From Sphingomonas sp. LC-1 (GTDB lineage: Bacteria > Pseudomonadota > Alphaproteobacteria > Sphingomonadales > Sphingomonadaceae): 63,005 nucleotides of DNA. The notes beneath the pieces are model-generated. The model was not told the DNA's origin. It made no database searches and saw nothing but the letters and a program-made list of their open reading frames with translations. Location: positions 1-63,005 of the forward strand of contig NZ_JANZXB010000015.1 in assembly GCF_025371035.1 (NCBI RefSeq), given 5' to 3'. The position numbers and the translations under genes are program-made. This document shows positions 26,139 to 35,184 of this stretch, in pieces. Position 1 is the first letter of the stretch. Every line of letters starts with the position of its first letter.

Positions 26139-26996
26139 ATGAAGGCGTGGCGGTGTGTACGAAATGGCATGGCGCTGGTGGCGGCGCTGCTCGCCCCGGT
26201 GGCGGCCGGAGCCCAATCGCTCAAGGTCATGACGTTCAACGTCCGCTATGCCTCGGACGAAGGGGAGCAGCGTTGGGCGGTACGGCGGCCTGTCATGGTC
26301 GAACTGCTCCGTCGCGCCGCGCCCGACGTGATCGGGACGCAGGAACTGCTTCAGCGGCAGGGCGACGACATCGTGCGGGCGCTTCCCGGCTATCGCTGGT
26401 TCGGGCGCGACCGGCGCGGGGGGCATGATAATGAGCATATGGGGATCCTCTATCGGGCCGACCGTCTGACCCTGATCCGGCATGGCGATTTCTGGCTGTC
26501 CGACACGCCAGACAGAGTGGGCAGTCAGAGCTGGGGCACCGACCTGCCACGCATGGCGAATTGGGCGGTGTTCGAGACCAAGGGCGCGGAGCGACGCCAG
26601 TTCCTGTTCCTCGACACCCATTTGCCGCATCGCGACGAGGATGCGGAGGCGCGCGACCGCGCCGCCAGGCTGATCCTGTCGCGTCTGCCCGCGCTGGCAC
26701 GGGATATGCCGATCATCGTGGCGGGCGACATGAATGCGCGTCCCGAAAGCGCGGCCTATCGGACGCTGGCCGCCGCCCTGACCGATGCCTGGACCAGCGC
26801 GGCCAAGCGGGAAGGGCCGGACAAGACCTTCCACGACTTTACCGGCACGGCGGACCGGCGGATCGATTATCTCTTCGTGCGCGGCTTCCGGGCGGAGGCG
26901 ATCGCCGTCGATCGCTGGCATCGCGGCACGACCTATCCCTCTGACCATTTCCCCGTCCGCGCGACCCTGTCCTTCGCGGATCCCGGCGGCCGGTAA
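26139..26996 (+). CDS. Secreted endonuclease/exonuclease/phosphatase-family hydrolase
   Basis: A 285-residue protein with a signal peptide (MKAWRCVRNGMALVAALLAP...AGAQS). The EEP fold shows LKVMTFNVRYASDE, IGTQELLQ (metal Glu), FLDTHLPHRDEDAEARDR, IIVAGDMNARP and the final SDHFPVRATL with the catalytic His. Exported members of this subgroup act on phosphate esters or as phospholipase/nuclease-like enzymes; the substrate is not readable. The ATG at 26139 follows AAGGA with 8-base spacing; an ATG at 26130 would add three residues. It precedes the sialate-esterase-like gene by about 100 bases. Confidence 0.85.
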   Translation: MKAWRCVRNGMALVAALLAPVAAGAQSLKVMTFNVRYASDEGEQRWAVRRPVMVELLRRAAPDVIGTQELLQRQGDDIVRALPGYRWFGRDRRGGHDNEHMGILYRADRLTLIRHGDFWLSDTPDRVGSQSWGTDLPRMANWAVFETKGAERRQFLFLDTHLPHRDEDAEARDRAARLILSRLPALARDMPIIVAGDMNARPESAAYRTLAAALTDAWTSAAKREGPDKTFHDFTGTADRRIDYLFVRGFRAEAIAVDRWHRGTTYPSDHFPVRATLSFADPGGR

Positions 26997-27095
26997 CGTC
27001 TTTGCGATAGCGTTATCATTTCCGCGATCCTATGATCGGCGAAACAGCCGATGGCCGCGAACGGGTGGCCTGACGGACATAGGAGAGGGATGAGG

Positions 27096-29069
27096 ATGCG
27101 AAAGGGGCAATGGCGTTCGGGCTCGGGGCGTTACGCGATTCTGACGCTGGCATGGGGCGCGGCGGCGGCATGGCCCGTCATGGCCGAGGCCCGGCCCCGC
27201 ATCCTGACCCCGATGAGCGCGCACGCCGTCCTGCAACGCGGGGCTCCGATCACCGTCGAGGGCATGGGCGATGCGGGCGAACGGGTGACGGTGACACTGG
27301 GCGACCAGAGCGCCGATGCCACCGCCGACCGTCAGGGCCGTTGGCGCGCGACCCTGCCCGCCATGGCGGCAATGGCCACCCCGCTGACCCTGACCGCGAC
27401 CGGCAAGGACGGTGCCGTCGACACGATGGACGATCTGCTGATCGGCGATGTCTGGCTGTGTTCGGGCCAGTCCAACATGGAATATCCCACCAAGCAGGCG
27501 CTGAATGGTGAGGGGCTGGTCGCCATGTCGGCCAATGATCGCATCCGCCTGCTCGATATAGCGCATCATGTCGGATTGTCCGCCGACGAGATGTTGGAGA
27601 AACGCCCCGTCTGGGCGGCGGCGGGCCCGACCAGCGTCGCCAATTTTTCGGCCGCCTGCTATCTGATGGTCAAGGACATGGCCGCCAAGTCCAACGTGCC
27701 GATGGGCGCGATCGATTCGAGTTGGGGCGGCACCAAGATTCTTCCCTGGGTCGCGGGCAGCGATGCGCGCAAGCTGCCGGGCCTTGCCGCCGATGCCGAT
27801 CTGCTGGCGCTCTATGCCCGCGATCATGCGGCGGGGCTGCGCAGCTTCGGGGATCGCTGGGGCGAATGGTGGCGCAAGGCGAGCGGGACCAGGCGCGGAC
27901 AGGAGCCGTGGAACGCACCCGATCGCCTGACCTGGGCTCCCGTTCCCAAGTTCAGCCCCTGGGAGGAATGGGGCGTGCCCGCGCTCGCCGATTATAACGG
28001 GCTGGTCTGGTTCCGGCAGGGCTTCGAGCTTCCCACCGCTCCGAGCGGCGACGGGGTGATCGAGCTGGCGGGGATCGACGAACTCGACACGGTATGGGTC
28101 AACGGCGTGGTGGTCGGCGCGACCTTCGGCTGGGGCGACTGGCGGCGCTACACCGTGCCGCGCGCGGCGTTGAAGAAGGGGCATAACGAAATCGTCGTCG
28201 GACTGGGTGACACCTATGGTCCGGGCGGTATGTTCGGCCCGGGCGACAAAATCCAATTCACTCCCGCCGGGGGGCAGCCCATCCCGCTCGGGTCGGGATG
28301 GCGCTATTCCATCTATAAGGCGAACGACCAGAGCTATCCGCGCAGCCCTTGGGAAAGCCATGCGGGGCTGGGGACGCTGTACAACGGCATGATCGCGCCG
28401 CTGGGGCCGATCGGGTTGAAGGGCGTCGCCTGGTATCAGGGAGAATCGGATGTCGGTCTCGCCAGCTATGGCGACCGGCTGGCCGCGCTGATGACCGGAT
28501 GGCGGCGGCAGTTCGGCAATCCCAACCTGCCCTTCCTCATCGTCCAGCTCGCCAATTTCGGCGCGCCGCCGATCAGGATCGAGGATAGCAGCTGGGCGGC
28601 GTTGCGCGAGGCGCAGCGGCTGGCGGTGCTGCGCGATCCCCAGGCGGCGCTCGCCACGACGGTGGACATCGGCGTGCGGAACGACATCCACCCGGCTGAC
28701 AAGAACGAACTGGCCAAGCGGTTGGTCTTTGCGCAAGCGCATCTGGAGGCGGGCGACCGTGCCAATGCGTCCGGCCCGATGATCGCCTCGGCGACGCGAG
28801 GCCAAGGCGAGGTGGTGCTGCGCTTCACCGGGGTTCAGGGGGCGCTTCATGCCTGGAGTGCGGCGGCGCCGATCGGGTTCGAGCTGTGCGACGCCACCGC
28901 CTGCCGCTACGCCAATGCCCTGGTGAACGGAGCCGAGGTGCGGCTGGCCGATGCCAAGCCGGGCGATGTGCGGGTGCGCTATGCCTGGGCCGATGCGCCG
29001 GTGGTCAATCTTTATGACGAAGCACCGCATCCGGTGGTTCCGTTCGAGGCGGCGATCGCGGGGAACTGA
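27096..29069 (+). CDS. Sialate O-acetylesterase-family secreted carbohydrate esterase
   Basis: A 657-residue exported esterase with a signal peptide ending near PVMAEARP. The SGNH-type catalytic region begins at WLCSGQSNMEYP (Ser nucleophile) and the Asp-His pair is in RNDIHPADKNELAKR. A beta-sandwich insertion (IELAGIDELDTVWVNGVVVG) splits the hydrolase domain, as in SIAE-family enzymes. In plant-polysaccharide degraders this family often removes acetyl groups from xylan or pectin rather than sialic acid, and the xylose and fucosidase genes in this window favour that reading. The start was set at 27096, nine bases after AGGAGA; 27090 is possible. Confidence 0.85.
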   Translation: MRKGQWRSGSGRYAILTLAWGAAAAWPVMAEARPRILTPMSAHAVLQRGAPITVEGMGDAGERVTVTLGDQSADATADRQGRWRATLPAMAAMATPLTLTATGKDGAVDTMDDLLIGDVWLCSGQSNMEYPTKQALNGEGLVAMSANDRIRLLDIAHHVGLSADEMLEKRPVWAAAGPTSVANFSAACYLMVKDMAAKSNVPMGAIDSSWGGTKILPWVAGSDARKLPGLAADADLLALYARDHAAGLRSFGDRWGEWWRKASGTRRGQEPWNAPDRLTWAPVPKFSPWEEWGVPALADYNGLVWFRQGFELPTAPSGDGVIELAGIDELDTVWVNGVVVGATFGWGDWRRYTVPRAALKKGHNEIVVGLGDTYGPGGMFGPGDKIQFTPAGGQPIPLGSGWRYSIYKANDQSYPRSPWESHAGLGTLYNGMIAPLGPIGLKGVAWYQGESDVGLASYGDRLAALMTGWRRQFGNPNLPFLIVQLANFGAPPIRIEDSSWAALREAQRLAVLRDPQAALATTVDIGVRNDIHPADKNELAKRLVFAQAHLEAGDRANASGPMIASATRGQGEVVLRFTGVQGALHAWSAAAPIGFELCDATACRYANALVNGAEVRLADAKPGDVRVRYAWADAPVVNLYDEAPHPVVPFEAAIAGN

Positions 29070-29229
29070 CCTGCTCTTCCTCTCCTTCCAAGGGAGGACG
29101 CGAAGAAAACGCCATCACTCGACGCGATCCATCGGACGAAGCGCACCAAAAGGCGCTTGAAATAAAATTCCATCGGGTTGAAAGATAGCAACGACCCGGT
29201 GGAATCGGGCGAAGCGTTGAGGAGAGAGC

Positions 29230-30525
29230 ATGGCCGTGCCGCCGGAAGCCATTTCGCGCGCCAATCTGGCCCCGTTGCAACTGCATGTGCCCGAGCCGAA
29301 ATTCCGGCCGGGTGATGCCGTCGACTTCGCCGGTGTCGAGGTTCCCCCCGCCGGAGCGCAACGCCGCCCGGACACCGCCGCGCCTGCCGACAGCTTCCAC
29401 GAACTGGCCTACACGCTGGTCCGCGTGCTAGATGACGAGGACCGCGCAGTCGGCCCCTGGGACCCCAAACTCTCGCCAGAGCGCCTTCGCCGGATGCTGC
29501 GTCACATGGTGTTGCTCCGCGCGTTCGACGAGCGCATGTTCCGCGCGCAGCGCCAGGGCAAGACCAGCTTCTACATGAAGGCGCTGGGCGAGGAAGCGGT
29601 CGCCGTCGCCGCCGCCCATGCGCTCGACTATGAGGATATGTGCTTCCCCTCCTATCGCCAGCAGGGGCTGTTGATCGCGCGCGACTGGCCGCTGGTCGAC
29701 ATGATGAACCAGATCTACTCCAACAGCGCGGACCGGCTGGGCGGCAAGCAGCTGCCCATCATGTATTCGGCGAAAGAGGCCGGGTTCTTCTCGATCTCGG
29801 GCAACCTCACCACCCAATATCCGCAGGCCGTGGGCTGGGCGATGGCCTCGGCCGCCAAGGGCGATACCCGCATTGCCGCCGTGTGGTGCGGCGAGGGCTC
29901 GACGGCGGAGGGCGACTTCCACTCGGCCTGCACCTTCGCCGCCGTCTATCGCGCGCCGGTCGTGATGAACGTCGTCAACAACCAATGGGCGATTTCCAGC
30001 TTCTCCGGTTTCGCGGGCGCGGAGGCGACGACCTTTGCGGCGCGCGCGATCGGCTATGGCATTGCGGGCCTCAGGGTCGACGGCAATGACGCGCTGGCGG
30101 TCTATGCCGCCACCCAATGGGCCGCCGAGCGTGCGCGGACCAATCAGGGCGCGACGCTGATCGAGCATTTCACCTATCGCACCGAGGGCCATTCGACCTC
30201 GGACGATCCCACGCAATATCGCTCGGCGGGCGAGCCGACCGCCTGGCCGCTGGGCGATCCGATCCGGCGGCTGAAGGACCATCTGATCGCGCTGTGCGAG
30301 TGGGACGAGGAACGCCACGCGACCCAGGACCGCGAAGTCGCCGAGGAAGTGCGCGCCGCGCAAAAGGCGGCCGAGGCGAACGGGATTCTCGGCCACGGCC
30401 TGCACCAGCCGCTCGACAGCCTGTTCGACGGCGTGTTTGAGGAGATGCCCTGGCATTTGCGCGAGCAGCGCCAGCAGATGCTCGACGAGGAACAGGCAAG
30501 CGGGCGGCCATGGGCGCGCAAGTGA
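29230..30525 (+). CDS. bkdA1: Branched-chain 2-oxoacid dehydrogenase E1 component, alpha subunit
   Basis: A 431-residue thiamine-diphosphate enzyme subunit. The TPP motif runs from GEGSTAEGDFHSACTF to VVNNQWAIS, and the phosphorylation-loop region is TYRTEGHSTSDDPTQYR. Its N-terminal extension of about 60 residues is usual in the alphaproteobacterial branched-chain enzyme. With E1-beta and E2 downstream it decarboxylates the 2-oxoacids of Val, Leu and Ile to acyl-CoA. Start 29230 follows GAGGAGAGAGC. The 127-base gap before E1-beta holds a dispersed inverted repeat. No E3 (lipoamide dehydrogenase) gene is in the window, so E3 must be shared from elsewhere. Confidence 0.92.
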   Translation: MAVPPEAISRANLAPLQLHVPEPKFRPGDAVDFAGVEVPPAGAQRRPDTAAPADSFHELAYTLVRVLDDEDRAVGPWDPKLSPERLRRMLRHMVLLRAFDERMFRAQRQGKTSFYMKALGEEAVAVAAAHALDYEDMCFPSYRQQGLLIARDWPLVDMMNQIYSNSADRLGGKQLPIMYSAKEAGFFSISGNLTTQYPQAVGWAMASAAKGDTRIAAVWCGEGSTAEGDFHSACTFAAVYRAPVVMNVVNNQWAISSFSGFAGAEATTFAARAIGYGIAGLRVDGNDALAVYAATQWAAERARTNQGATLIEHFTYRTEGHSTSDDPTQYRSAGEPTAWPLGDPIRRLKDHLIALCEWDEERHATQDREVAEEVRAAQKAAEANGILGHGLHQPLDSLFDGVFEEMPWHLREQRQQMLDEEQASGRPWARK

Positions 30526-30539
30526 CCCCCTTGCGGCAC

Positions 30540-30641
30540 CACCCCGGCGAAGGCCGGGGTACAGACGCCACGTCCCCGCGACCGCAGGGCATCGCGCGCC
30601 TCCACTCGTCTTGTAACTGGATCCCGGCCTTCGCCGGGGTG
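30540..30641. repeat. Pair of inverted REP-like repeats between E1-alpha and E1-beta genes
   Basis: ACCCCGGCGAAGGCCGGG at about 30541-30558 recurs as its reverse complement at about 30623-30640. Each copy is itself near-palindromic. This sequence type is scattered between genes in many sphingomonad genomes. It could fold into a large hairpin in the bkd message. Confidence 0.75.
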
Positions 30642-30652
30642 GAAGATAATCG

Positions 30653-31711
30653 ATGAGCGATCTTATCACCGAAACTGCCCCCGAAGCGGGCGAAACCACC
30701 CGCATGAACATGATCCAGGCGATCAACTCCGCCATGGACGTGGTCATGGCGCGCGATCCGGATGTGGTCGTGATGGGCGAGGACGTCGGCTATTTCGGCG
30801 GCGTCTTCCGCGCGACGGCGGGCCTTCAGAAGAAATATGGCAAGACCCGCGTGTTCGACACGCCGATCACCGAATGCGGCATCATCGGTGTCGCGGTCGG
30901 CATGGGTGCCTATGGCCTGCGTCCGGTGCCGGAGATTCAGTTCGCCGATTACATCTACCCCGCGCTCGACCAGCTGGTCAGCGAGGCGGCGCGGCTGCGC
31001 TATCGCTCGGCGGGCGAGTTCACCGCGCCGATCACGGTGCGCTCGCCGTTCGGCGGTGGCATTTTCGGCGGCCAGACGCACAGCCAGTCGCCCGAGGGCA
31101 TCTTCACCCATGTCTCGGGCATCAAGACGGTGATCCCGGCGACGCCGTACGATGCCAAGGGCCTGCTGATCGCCGCGATCGAGGACAATGACCCCGTCCT
31201 CTTCTTCGAGCCCAAGCGCATCTATAACGGCCCGTTCAACGGCCATTGGGATCGCCCGGCCGAGAACTGGTCCAAGCATCCCGGAGGCGAAGTCCCGACC
31301 GGCTATTACCGCATCCCGCTGGGCAAGGCGGCGACGGTGCGCGCGGGCGAGGCGGTGACGATCCTCTGCTATGGCACGATGGTCCATGTTTGCGCCGCCG
31401 TGGTCGCGGAGATGGGCGTCGATGCCGAGATCCTCGACCTGCGCACGCTGATCCCGCTCGACATCGCGGCGATCGAGGAGTCGGTGAAGAAGACCGGCCG
31501 CTGCATGATCGTGCATGAGGCGACGCGGACGGCGGGCTTCGGCGCGGAATTGTCGGCGCTGGTGCAGGAACGCTGCTTCTACCACCTCGAAGCGCCGATC
31601 GCGCGCGTGACCGGCTTCGACACGCCTTATCCCCACAGCCTGGAATGGGCCTATTTCCCCGGCCCGGTCCGTATCGGCCAGGCGCTCAAGACCCTGTTGA
31701 AGGACGCCTGA
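30653..31711 (+). CDS. bkdA2: Branched-chain 2-oxoacid dehydrogenase E1 component, beta subunit
   Basis: A 352-residue transketolase-like beta subunit. It shows MGEDVGYFGGVFRATAGLQ, FDTPITECGIIGVAVGMG, PEIQFADYIYPALDQ and the C-terminal LDLRTLIPLD, with IVHEATRTAGFGAEL. It pairs with the alpha subunit to form the alpha2beta2 E1 that decarboxylates branched-chain 2-oxoacids. It ends one base before the E2 ATG (31713), so the two are tightly coupled. Confidence 0.93.
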   Translation: MSDLITETAPEAGETTRMNMIQAINSAMDVVMARDPDVVVMGEDVGYFGGVFRATAGLQKKYGKTRVFDTPITECGIIGVAVGMGAYGLRPVPEIQFADYIYPALDQLVSEAARLRYRSAGEFTAPITVRSPFGGGIFGGQTHSQSPEGIFTHVSGIKTVIPATPYDAKGLLIAAIEDNDPVLFFEPKRIYNGPFNGHWDRPAENWSKHPGGEVPTGYYRIPLGKAATVRAGEAVTILCYGTMVHVCAAVVAEMGVDAEILDLRTLIPLDIAAIEESVKKTGRCMIVHEATRTAGFGAELSALVQERCFYHLEAPIARVTGFDTPYPHSLEWAYFPGPVRIGQALKTLLKDA

Positions 31712-31712
31712 C

Positions 31713-33026
31713 ATGGCTCGTTTCACCTTCCGTCTGCCCGATATCGGCGAAGGCATCTCCGAGGCCGAGATCGTCGCCTGGCACGTCAAGCTCGGTGATC
31801 GGGTGGAGGAGGATCAGTCGGTCGCCGACATGATGACCGACAAGGCGACGGTCGAGATGGAATCGCCGGTGTCCGGCACGGTGGTCGAGCTGGCGGGTGA
31901 GGTCGGCGACCAAGTGCCGATCGGATCGGCGCTGATGGTGATCGAGACCGATGCGGTCGAGGAGGCTGCCTCGCCCGCGACGGAAGAGGCGGTGCTCGAA
32001 GCCGAGAACCCCGGCGTCGAAGAAGCGCAATCTCTTTCTCCCCTCCGGGGAGAGGGTCGGGGTGAGGGGATGCCGCAAGCTGAAACCTCCGACGAATCGC
32101 CTGCCGTTGCCCCTCACCCCGGCCCTCTCCCCGGAGGGGAGAGGGAGCAGGAGAAGAAGGTGCTGGCCTCGCCCGCCGTCCGCGCGCGGGCGCAGGATTT
32201 GGGGGTGGACCTGTCGAGCGTGAAACCCGCCGAGGGCGACCGCGTCCGCCATTCGGACCTCGACGCCTTCCTGCGCTACGGTTCGGGGCAGGGCTATACC
32301 CCCGCCCGCCCGCCCCGCGCCGACGAGCAGGTCCGCGTCATCGGCATGCGCCGCCGCATCGCAGAGAACATGGCCGCCTCCAAGCGGGCCATCCCGCACT
32401 TCACCTATGTCGAGGAAATCGACGTCACCGCACTGGAGGACACGCGCGCGCAGTTGAACGCAGGCCGGGGCAATCGGCCCAAGCTGACGCTGCTTCCCCT
32501 GTTGATCGTCGCGATCTGCAAGACGCTGCCCGACTTCCCGATGCTCAACGCGCGCTATGATGACGAGGCGGGCGTGGTGAACCGCTCGGGCGCGGTGCAT
32601 ATGGGCATGGCGACCCAGACCCCTGCCGGGCTGATGGTCCCCGTCATCCGCAATGCCGAGAACCGCAATGTCTGGCAGCTCGCGACCGAGATCGGCCGTC
32701 TGGCCGACGCCGCCCGCGCGGGCAGCATTGCCAGCACCGACATGGGCGGCGGCACCATCACGCTGACCTCGCTCGGGCCGCTCGGCGGGATCGCGACGAC
32801 GCCGGTCATCAACCGGCCCGAGGTGGCGATCATTGGCCCCAACCGGATCGTCGAGCGGCCGGTCTTCCGCTCCGACGGACGCGGGGGCGAAACGATCGCA
32901 CGGGCCAAGCTGATGAACCTGTCGATCAGTTGCGACCACCGGGTGGTCGATGGCTATGACGCGGCGAGCTATGTCCAGGCGTTGAAGCAGTTGCTGGAAA
33001 CGCCGGTGATGCTGTTCGCGGATTGA
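31713..33026 (+). CDS. bkdB: Dihydrolipoamide acyltransferase E2 of the branched-chain 2-oxoacid dehydrogenase
   Basis: A 437-residue E2. The lipoyl domain is residues about 2-80, with the lipoyl-lysine in MMTDKATVEMESP. The peripheral-subunit-binding domain (LASPAVRARAQDLGVDL, RHSDLDAFL) is about 150-190. The catalytic acyltransferase core is about 205-437, with active-site SCDHRVVDGYDAA. It transfers the branched acyl group to CoA. The linker between the first two domains (about 109-145) is unusual: it encodes SPLRGEGRGEG and PHPGPLPGGER, translations of the two arms of a palindromic DNA repeat inserted in frame. The function should survive because the linker is flexible. Confidence 0.93.
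   Translation: MARFTFRLPDIGEGISEAEIVAWHVKLGDRVEEDQSVADMMTDKATVEMESPVSGTVVELAGEVGDQVPIGSALMVIETDAVEEAASPATEEAVLEAENPGVEEAQSLSPLRGEGRGEGMPQAETSDESPAVAPHPGPLPGGEREQEKKVLASPAVRARAQDLGVDLSSVKPAEGDRVRHSDLDAFLRYGSGQGYTPARPPRADEQVRVIGMRRRIAENMAASKRAIPHFTYVEEIDVTALEDTRAQLNAGRGNRPKLTLLPLLIVAICKTLPDFPMLNARYDDEAGVVNRSGAVHMGMATQTPAGLMVPVIRNAENRNVWQLATEIGRLADAARAGSIASTDMGGGTITLTSLGPLGGIATTPVINRPEVAIIGPNRIVERPVFRSDGRGGETIARAKLMNLSISCDHRVVDGYDAASYVQALKQLLETPVMLFAD
32037..32142. repeat. In-frame palindromic repeat inside the E2 linker
   Basis: A 33-base arm at 32037-32069 pairs with 32110-32142 with a single mismatch, leaving a 40-base loop. The sequence type (CCCCTCCGGGGAGAGGG with GGGGTGAGGGG) is a common dispersed intergenic repeat in GC-rich Proteobacteria. 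Here it lies inside a coding region without breaking the frame. Confidence 0.85.
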
Positions 33027-33084
33027 GGACGTTTCCCTTGGCCTTCGGCTATGCCCAGGCTGAACGGGGTGGGGGGTCACCATT

Positions 33085-33116
33085 CCGTTTGCGCTGAGCG
33101 AAGTCGAAGCGCACGC
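33085..33116. repeat. Dispersed sphingomonad-type repeat
   Basis: The segment contains GCGCTGAGCGAAGTCGAAGC, a form of the short GC-rich repeat (CTGAGCGAAGTCGAAGC) found scattered between genes in many sphingomonads. It sits in the 139-base gap between the E2 and mini-bactofilin genes. Function unknown. Confidence 0.6.
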
Positions 33117-33165
33117 GTGAACCTATCCGCCGAGAGCGCGTCTTTCCCCAGAGCAGGAGGATGCC

Positions 33166-33396
33166 ATGCGCGGAATGACGGCGGGATCGCTGGAAATGAC
33201 GTCGGACGCTACGGTACGTGGAATGGTCGGCGGGGATGTCGTCGTCGCGCCGGGCGTCCATGCCACGATCAAAGGCATGGTCGCGGGCGACGTCATCGTC
33301 GAGCGCGGCGCATCGGTGCGGATCACAGGCATGGTGTCGGGCCGGGTCGTCAATCGGGGCGGTGCGGTCGAGGTGAGGGGCATGGTCGCCGGGTAA
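33166..33396 (+). CDS. Mini-bactofilin-like 76-residue beta-helix protein
   Basis: The protein is almost entirely a repeat: GMVGGDVVV, GMVAGDVIV, GMVSGRVVN and RGMVAG recur about every 18 residues, preceded by xVR or xIK. This is the pattern of a bactofilin/polymer-forming beta-solenoid, but bactofilins are usually longer than 100 residues and have disordered tails. Start 33166 follows a strong GCAGGAGG at 5-base spacing. No membrane segment or peptidase partner is adjacent. It may be a minimal self-assembling scaffold; its function is unknown. Confidence 0.65.
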   Translation: MRGMTAGSLEMTSDATVRGMVGGDVVVAPGVHATIKGMVAGDVIVERGASVRITGMVSGRVVNRGGAVEVRGMVAG

Positions 33397-33441
33397 CGCC
33401 CCGGCTTGCCATCCGCGTCCCGAGCGTCGACAGAGTGCGGC

Positions 33442-34335
33442 ATGACGACCGACCGCACCGCGCGCACCGGCCTGTTGCTCGGCATCGGGGCCTATGTCTC
33501 CTGGGGTATCTTGCCCCTGTATCTCAAGCTCTTGAAGGGCGTGCCCGCACTTCAGGTGCTGGCCCATCGGATATTGTGGTCGCTGTTGCTGCTGGCCGTG
33601 GTCGTGCTGATCGCCCGGCGAGGGCCCGCGATTCGGGCGGCGGCGCGGGGGCGGACCCTGCTGTTGCTGTGCGCGAGTGCCGCGCTGATCGCGGTCAACT
33701 GGCTGATCTATATCTGGTCGGTGCAGCATGATCATGTGCTGGAGGCCAGTCTCGGTTACTTCATCAACCCGCTGATCAATGTCGCGCTGGGTGTCGCGCT
33801 GCTCGGCGAGCGAATTCGGCGGGGACAGGCGGTCGCGGTCGGGATCGCCGCGCTCGGCGTCGCGATACTGGCTGTCAGCGGGGGCGGCGCGATCTGGATC
33901 TCTCTGGCGCTGGCGCTGTCGTTCGGCTTTTACGGTTTCGTCCGCAAGATCGCCGCGATCGATGCACTGGGCGGGCTGACGGTCGAAACCGCGCTGCTCG
34001 CCGGGCCCGCATTGGCGGTGCTGGTCCATGCGAGCGCCAGCGGTACGGCCGCCTTCGGAACGGACCGGCATCTCGACCTGCTGCTGATCCTGGCGGGAGC
34101 GGTGACGGCGGTGCCCCTGCTGATGTTCGCGGCGGCGGCGCGGCGGATGCGCTATGCAACGCTGGGGCTGCTGCAATATCTCGCGCCGACGCTGCAATTC
34201 GCGCAGGCCGTGCTGCTGTTCGGCGAGCCGCTCAGGCCCGTCCATATCGTCACGTTCGCGCTGATCTGGACGGGGTGTGTGCTCTACGCTGTCGATAGCG
34301 TGCGAGGGAGTCGAACGCCGGCGCCGGCCGAATAG
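33442..34335 (+). CDS. rarD: RarD-type EamA-family permease
   Basis: A 297-residue membrane protein with about ten hydrophobic segments. RarD hallmarks are visible: GIGAYVSWGILPLYLKLL, LAHRILWSLLLL, LEASLGYFINPLINVALG and LGLLQYLAPTLQF. RarD was named for chloramphenicol sensitivity but its substrate is unsettled; it is a drug/metabolite transporter. Start 33442 is chosen by the conserved N-terminus; twelve upstream residues in the longer frame are not RarD-like. It converges with the SDR gene. Confidence 0.9.
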   Translation: MTTDRTARTGLLLGIGAYVSWGILPLYLKLLKGVPALQVLAHRILWSLLLLAVVVLIARRGPAIRAAARGRTLLLLCASAALIAVNWLIYIWSVQHDHVLEASLGYFINPLINVALGVALLGERIRRGQAVAVGIAALGVAILAVSGGGAIWISLALALSFGFYGFVRKIAAIDALGGLTVETALLAGPALAVLVHASASGTAAFGTDRHLDLLLILAGAVTAVPLLMFAAAARRMRYATLGLLQYLAPTLQFAQAVLLFGEPLRPVHIVTFALIWTGCVLYAVDSVRGSRTPAPAE

Positions 34336-34404
34336 GTTCGGACCCAGCCACAGGCTGCCCATCTCGACGATCAAGCGGCTCCGCGCCTCTGCGCGAACAA
34401 AAAC

Positions 34405-35184
34405 CTATCGCCGCCCGCTCTGCAATTTCGCGACCGCCCGCCGAAGAACGCCGCGCGGCGCCACCCGCGTGCTGGCGGCGGTCAGGCGGTTGAGCAGGCC
34501 GGATACCATCACCGCTTGCCCTCGCTCCAATGCCGCCAGGCCGTCGCGCACCACCTGTTGGGAGTCCGATGCGAAGCGGGTGAAGAGCGGCGTCTCCCCC
34601 ATCCCCGCGACATCGGCGAATTCGGTCCTGGTCGGCCCCGGGCACAGCGCGGTGACGGTCACGCCGCGCCCTTTCACCTCTTCGTGTAGTGCTTCGGAGA
34701 AATGCAGCACGAACGCCTTGCTGGCATAATAGACCGCCATATACGGCCCCGGCTGAAAGGCGGCGGTCGAGGCCACGTTCAGCACCGCGCCGCGTCCGCG
34801 CGCCAGCATTGGCGGCAGCAGCGCATGGGTCAGCGTCACCAGCGCCCGGACGTTCAGGTCGATCATCCCGGTCTGCGTCGCCAGATCGCCATCGGCAAAG
34901 TCGCCCAATGCGCCATAGCCCGCATTGTTGATGAGCGTGTCGATATGCAGGCCGCGATCGGCCACCGCGTGGAGCAGCGTCGCGACCCCCTCGGCATGGC
35001 CCAGATCGGCGGAGATGACTTGCACCTCCACCCCCGGCCGCTGCGCCAATTCGTCGGCCAGCGCGGTCAGCCGCTCGGTCCGTCGGGCGGTCAGGACCAA
35101 CGTCACAGGCTTCTTCGCCAGCGCCCGTGCGAAGTCCGCGCCCAGACCGGCGGAGGCTCCGGTGATCAGGATGGTGTCGGTCAT
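34405..35184 (-). CDS. Short-chain dehydrogenase/reductase
   Basis: A 259-residue SDR of the DltE/YqjQ-like group. The cofactor loop is ITGASAGLGADFARAL, LTARRTERL suggests NADP(H) preference, the structural motif is INNAGYG, and the catalytic Ser and YYASK are in NVASTAAFQPGPYMAVYYASK (as separate motifs). It reduces or oxidises an unidentified carbonyl or alcohol. The gene stands alone. The ATG at 35184 is the only sensible start. Confidence 0.9.
   Translation of the reverse strand: MTDTILITGASAGLGADFARALAKKPVTLVLTARRTERLTALADELAQRPGVEVQVISADLGHAEGVATLLHAVADRGLHIDTLINNAGYGALGDFADGDLATQTGMIDLNVRALVTLTHALLPPMLARGRGAVLNVASTAAFQPGPYMAVYYASKAFVLHFSEALHEEVKGRGVTVTALCPGPTRTEFADVAGMGETPLFTRFASDSQQVVRDGLAALERGQAVMVSGLLNRLTAASTRVAPRGVLRRAVAKLQSGRR

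Noticed and set aside
27030-29030. A 666-codon minus-strand open frame
   Set aside because: It is the shadow of the sialate-esterase-like gene, which has a signal peptide and catalytic motifs.
30540-30641. Inverted repeats considered as a terminator between bkdA1 and bkdA2
   Set aside because: There is no T run, the genes belong to one operon, and the sequence type is a dispersed repeat.
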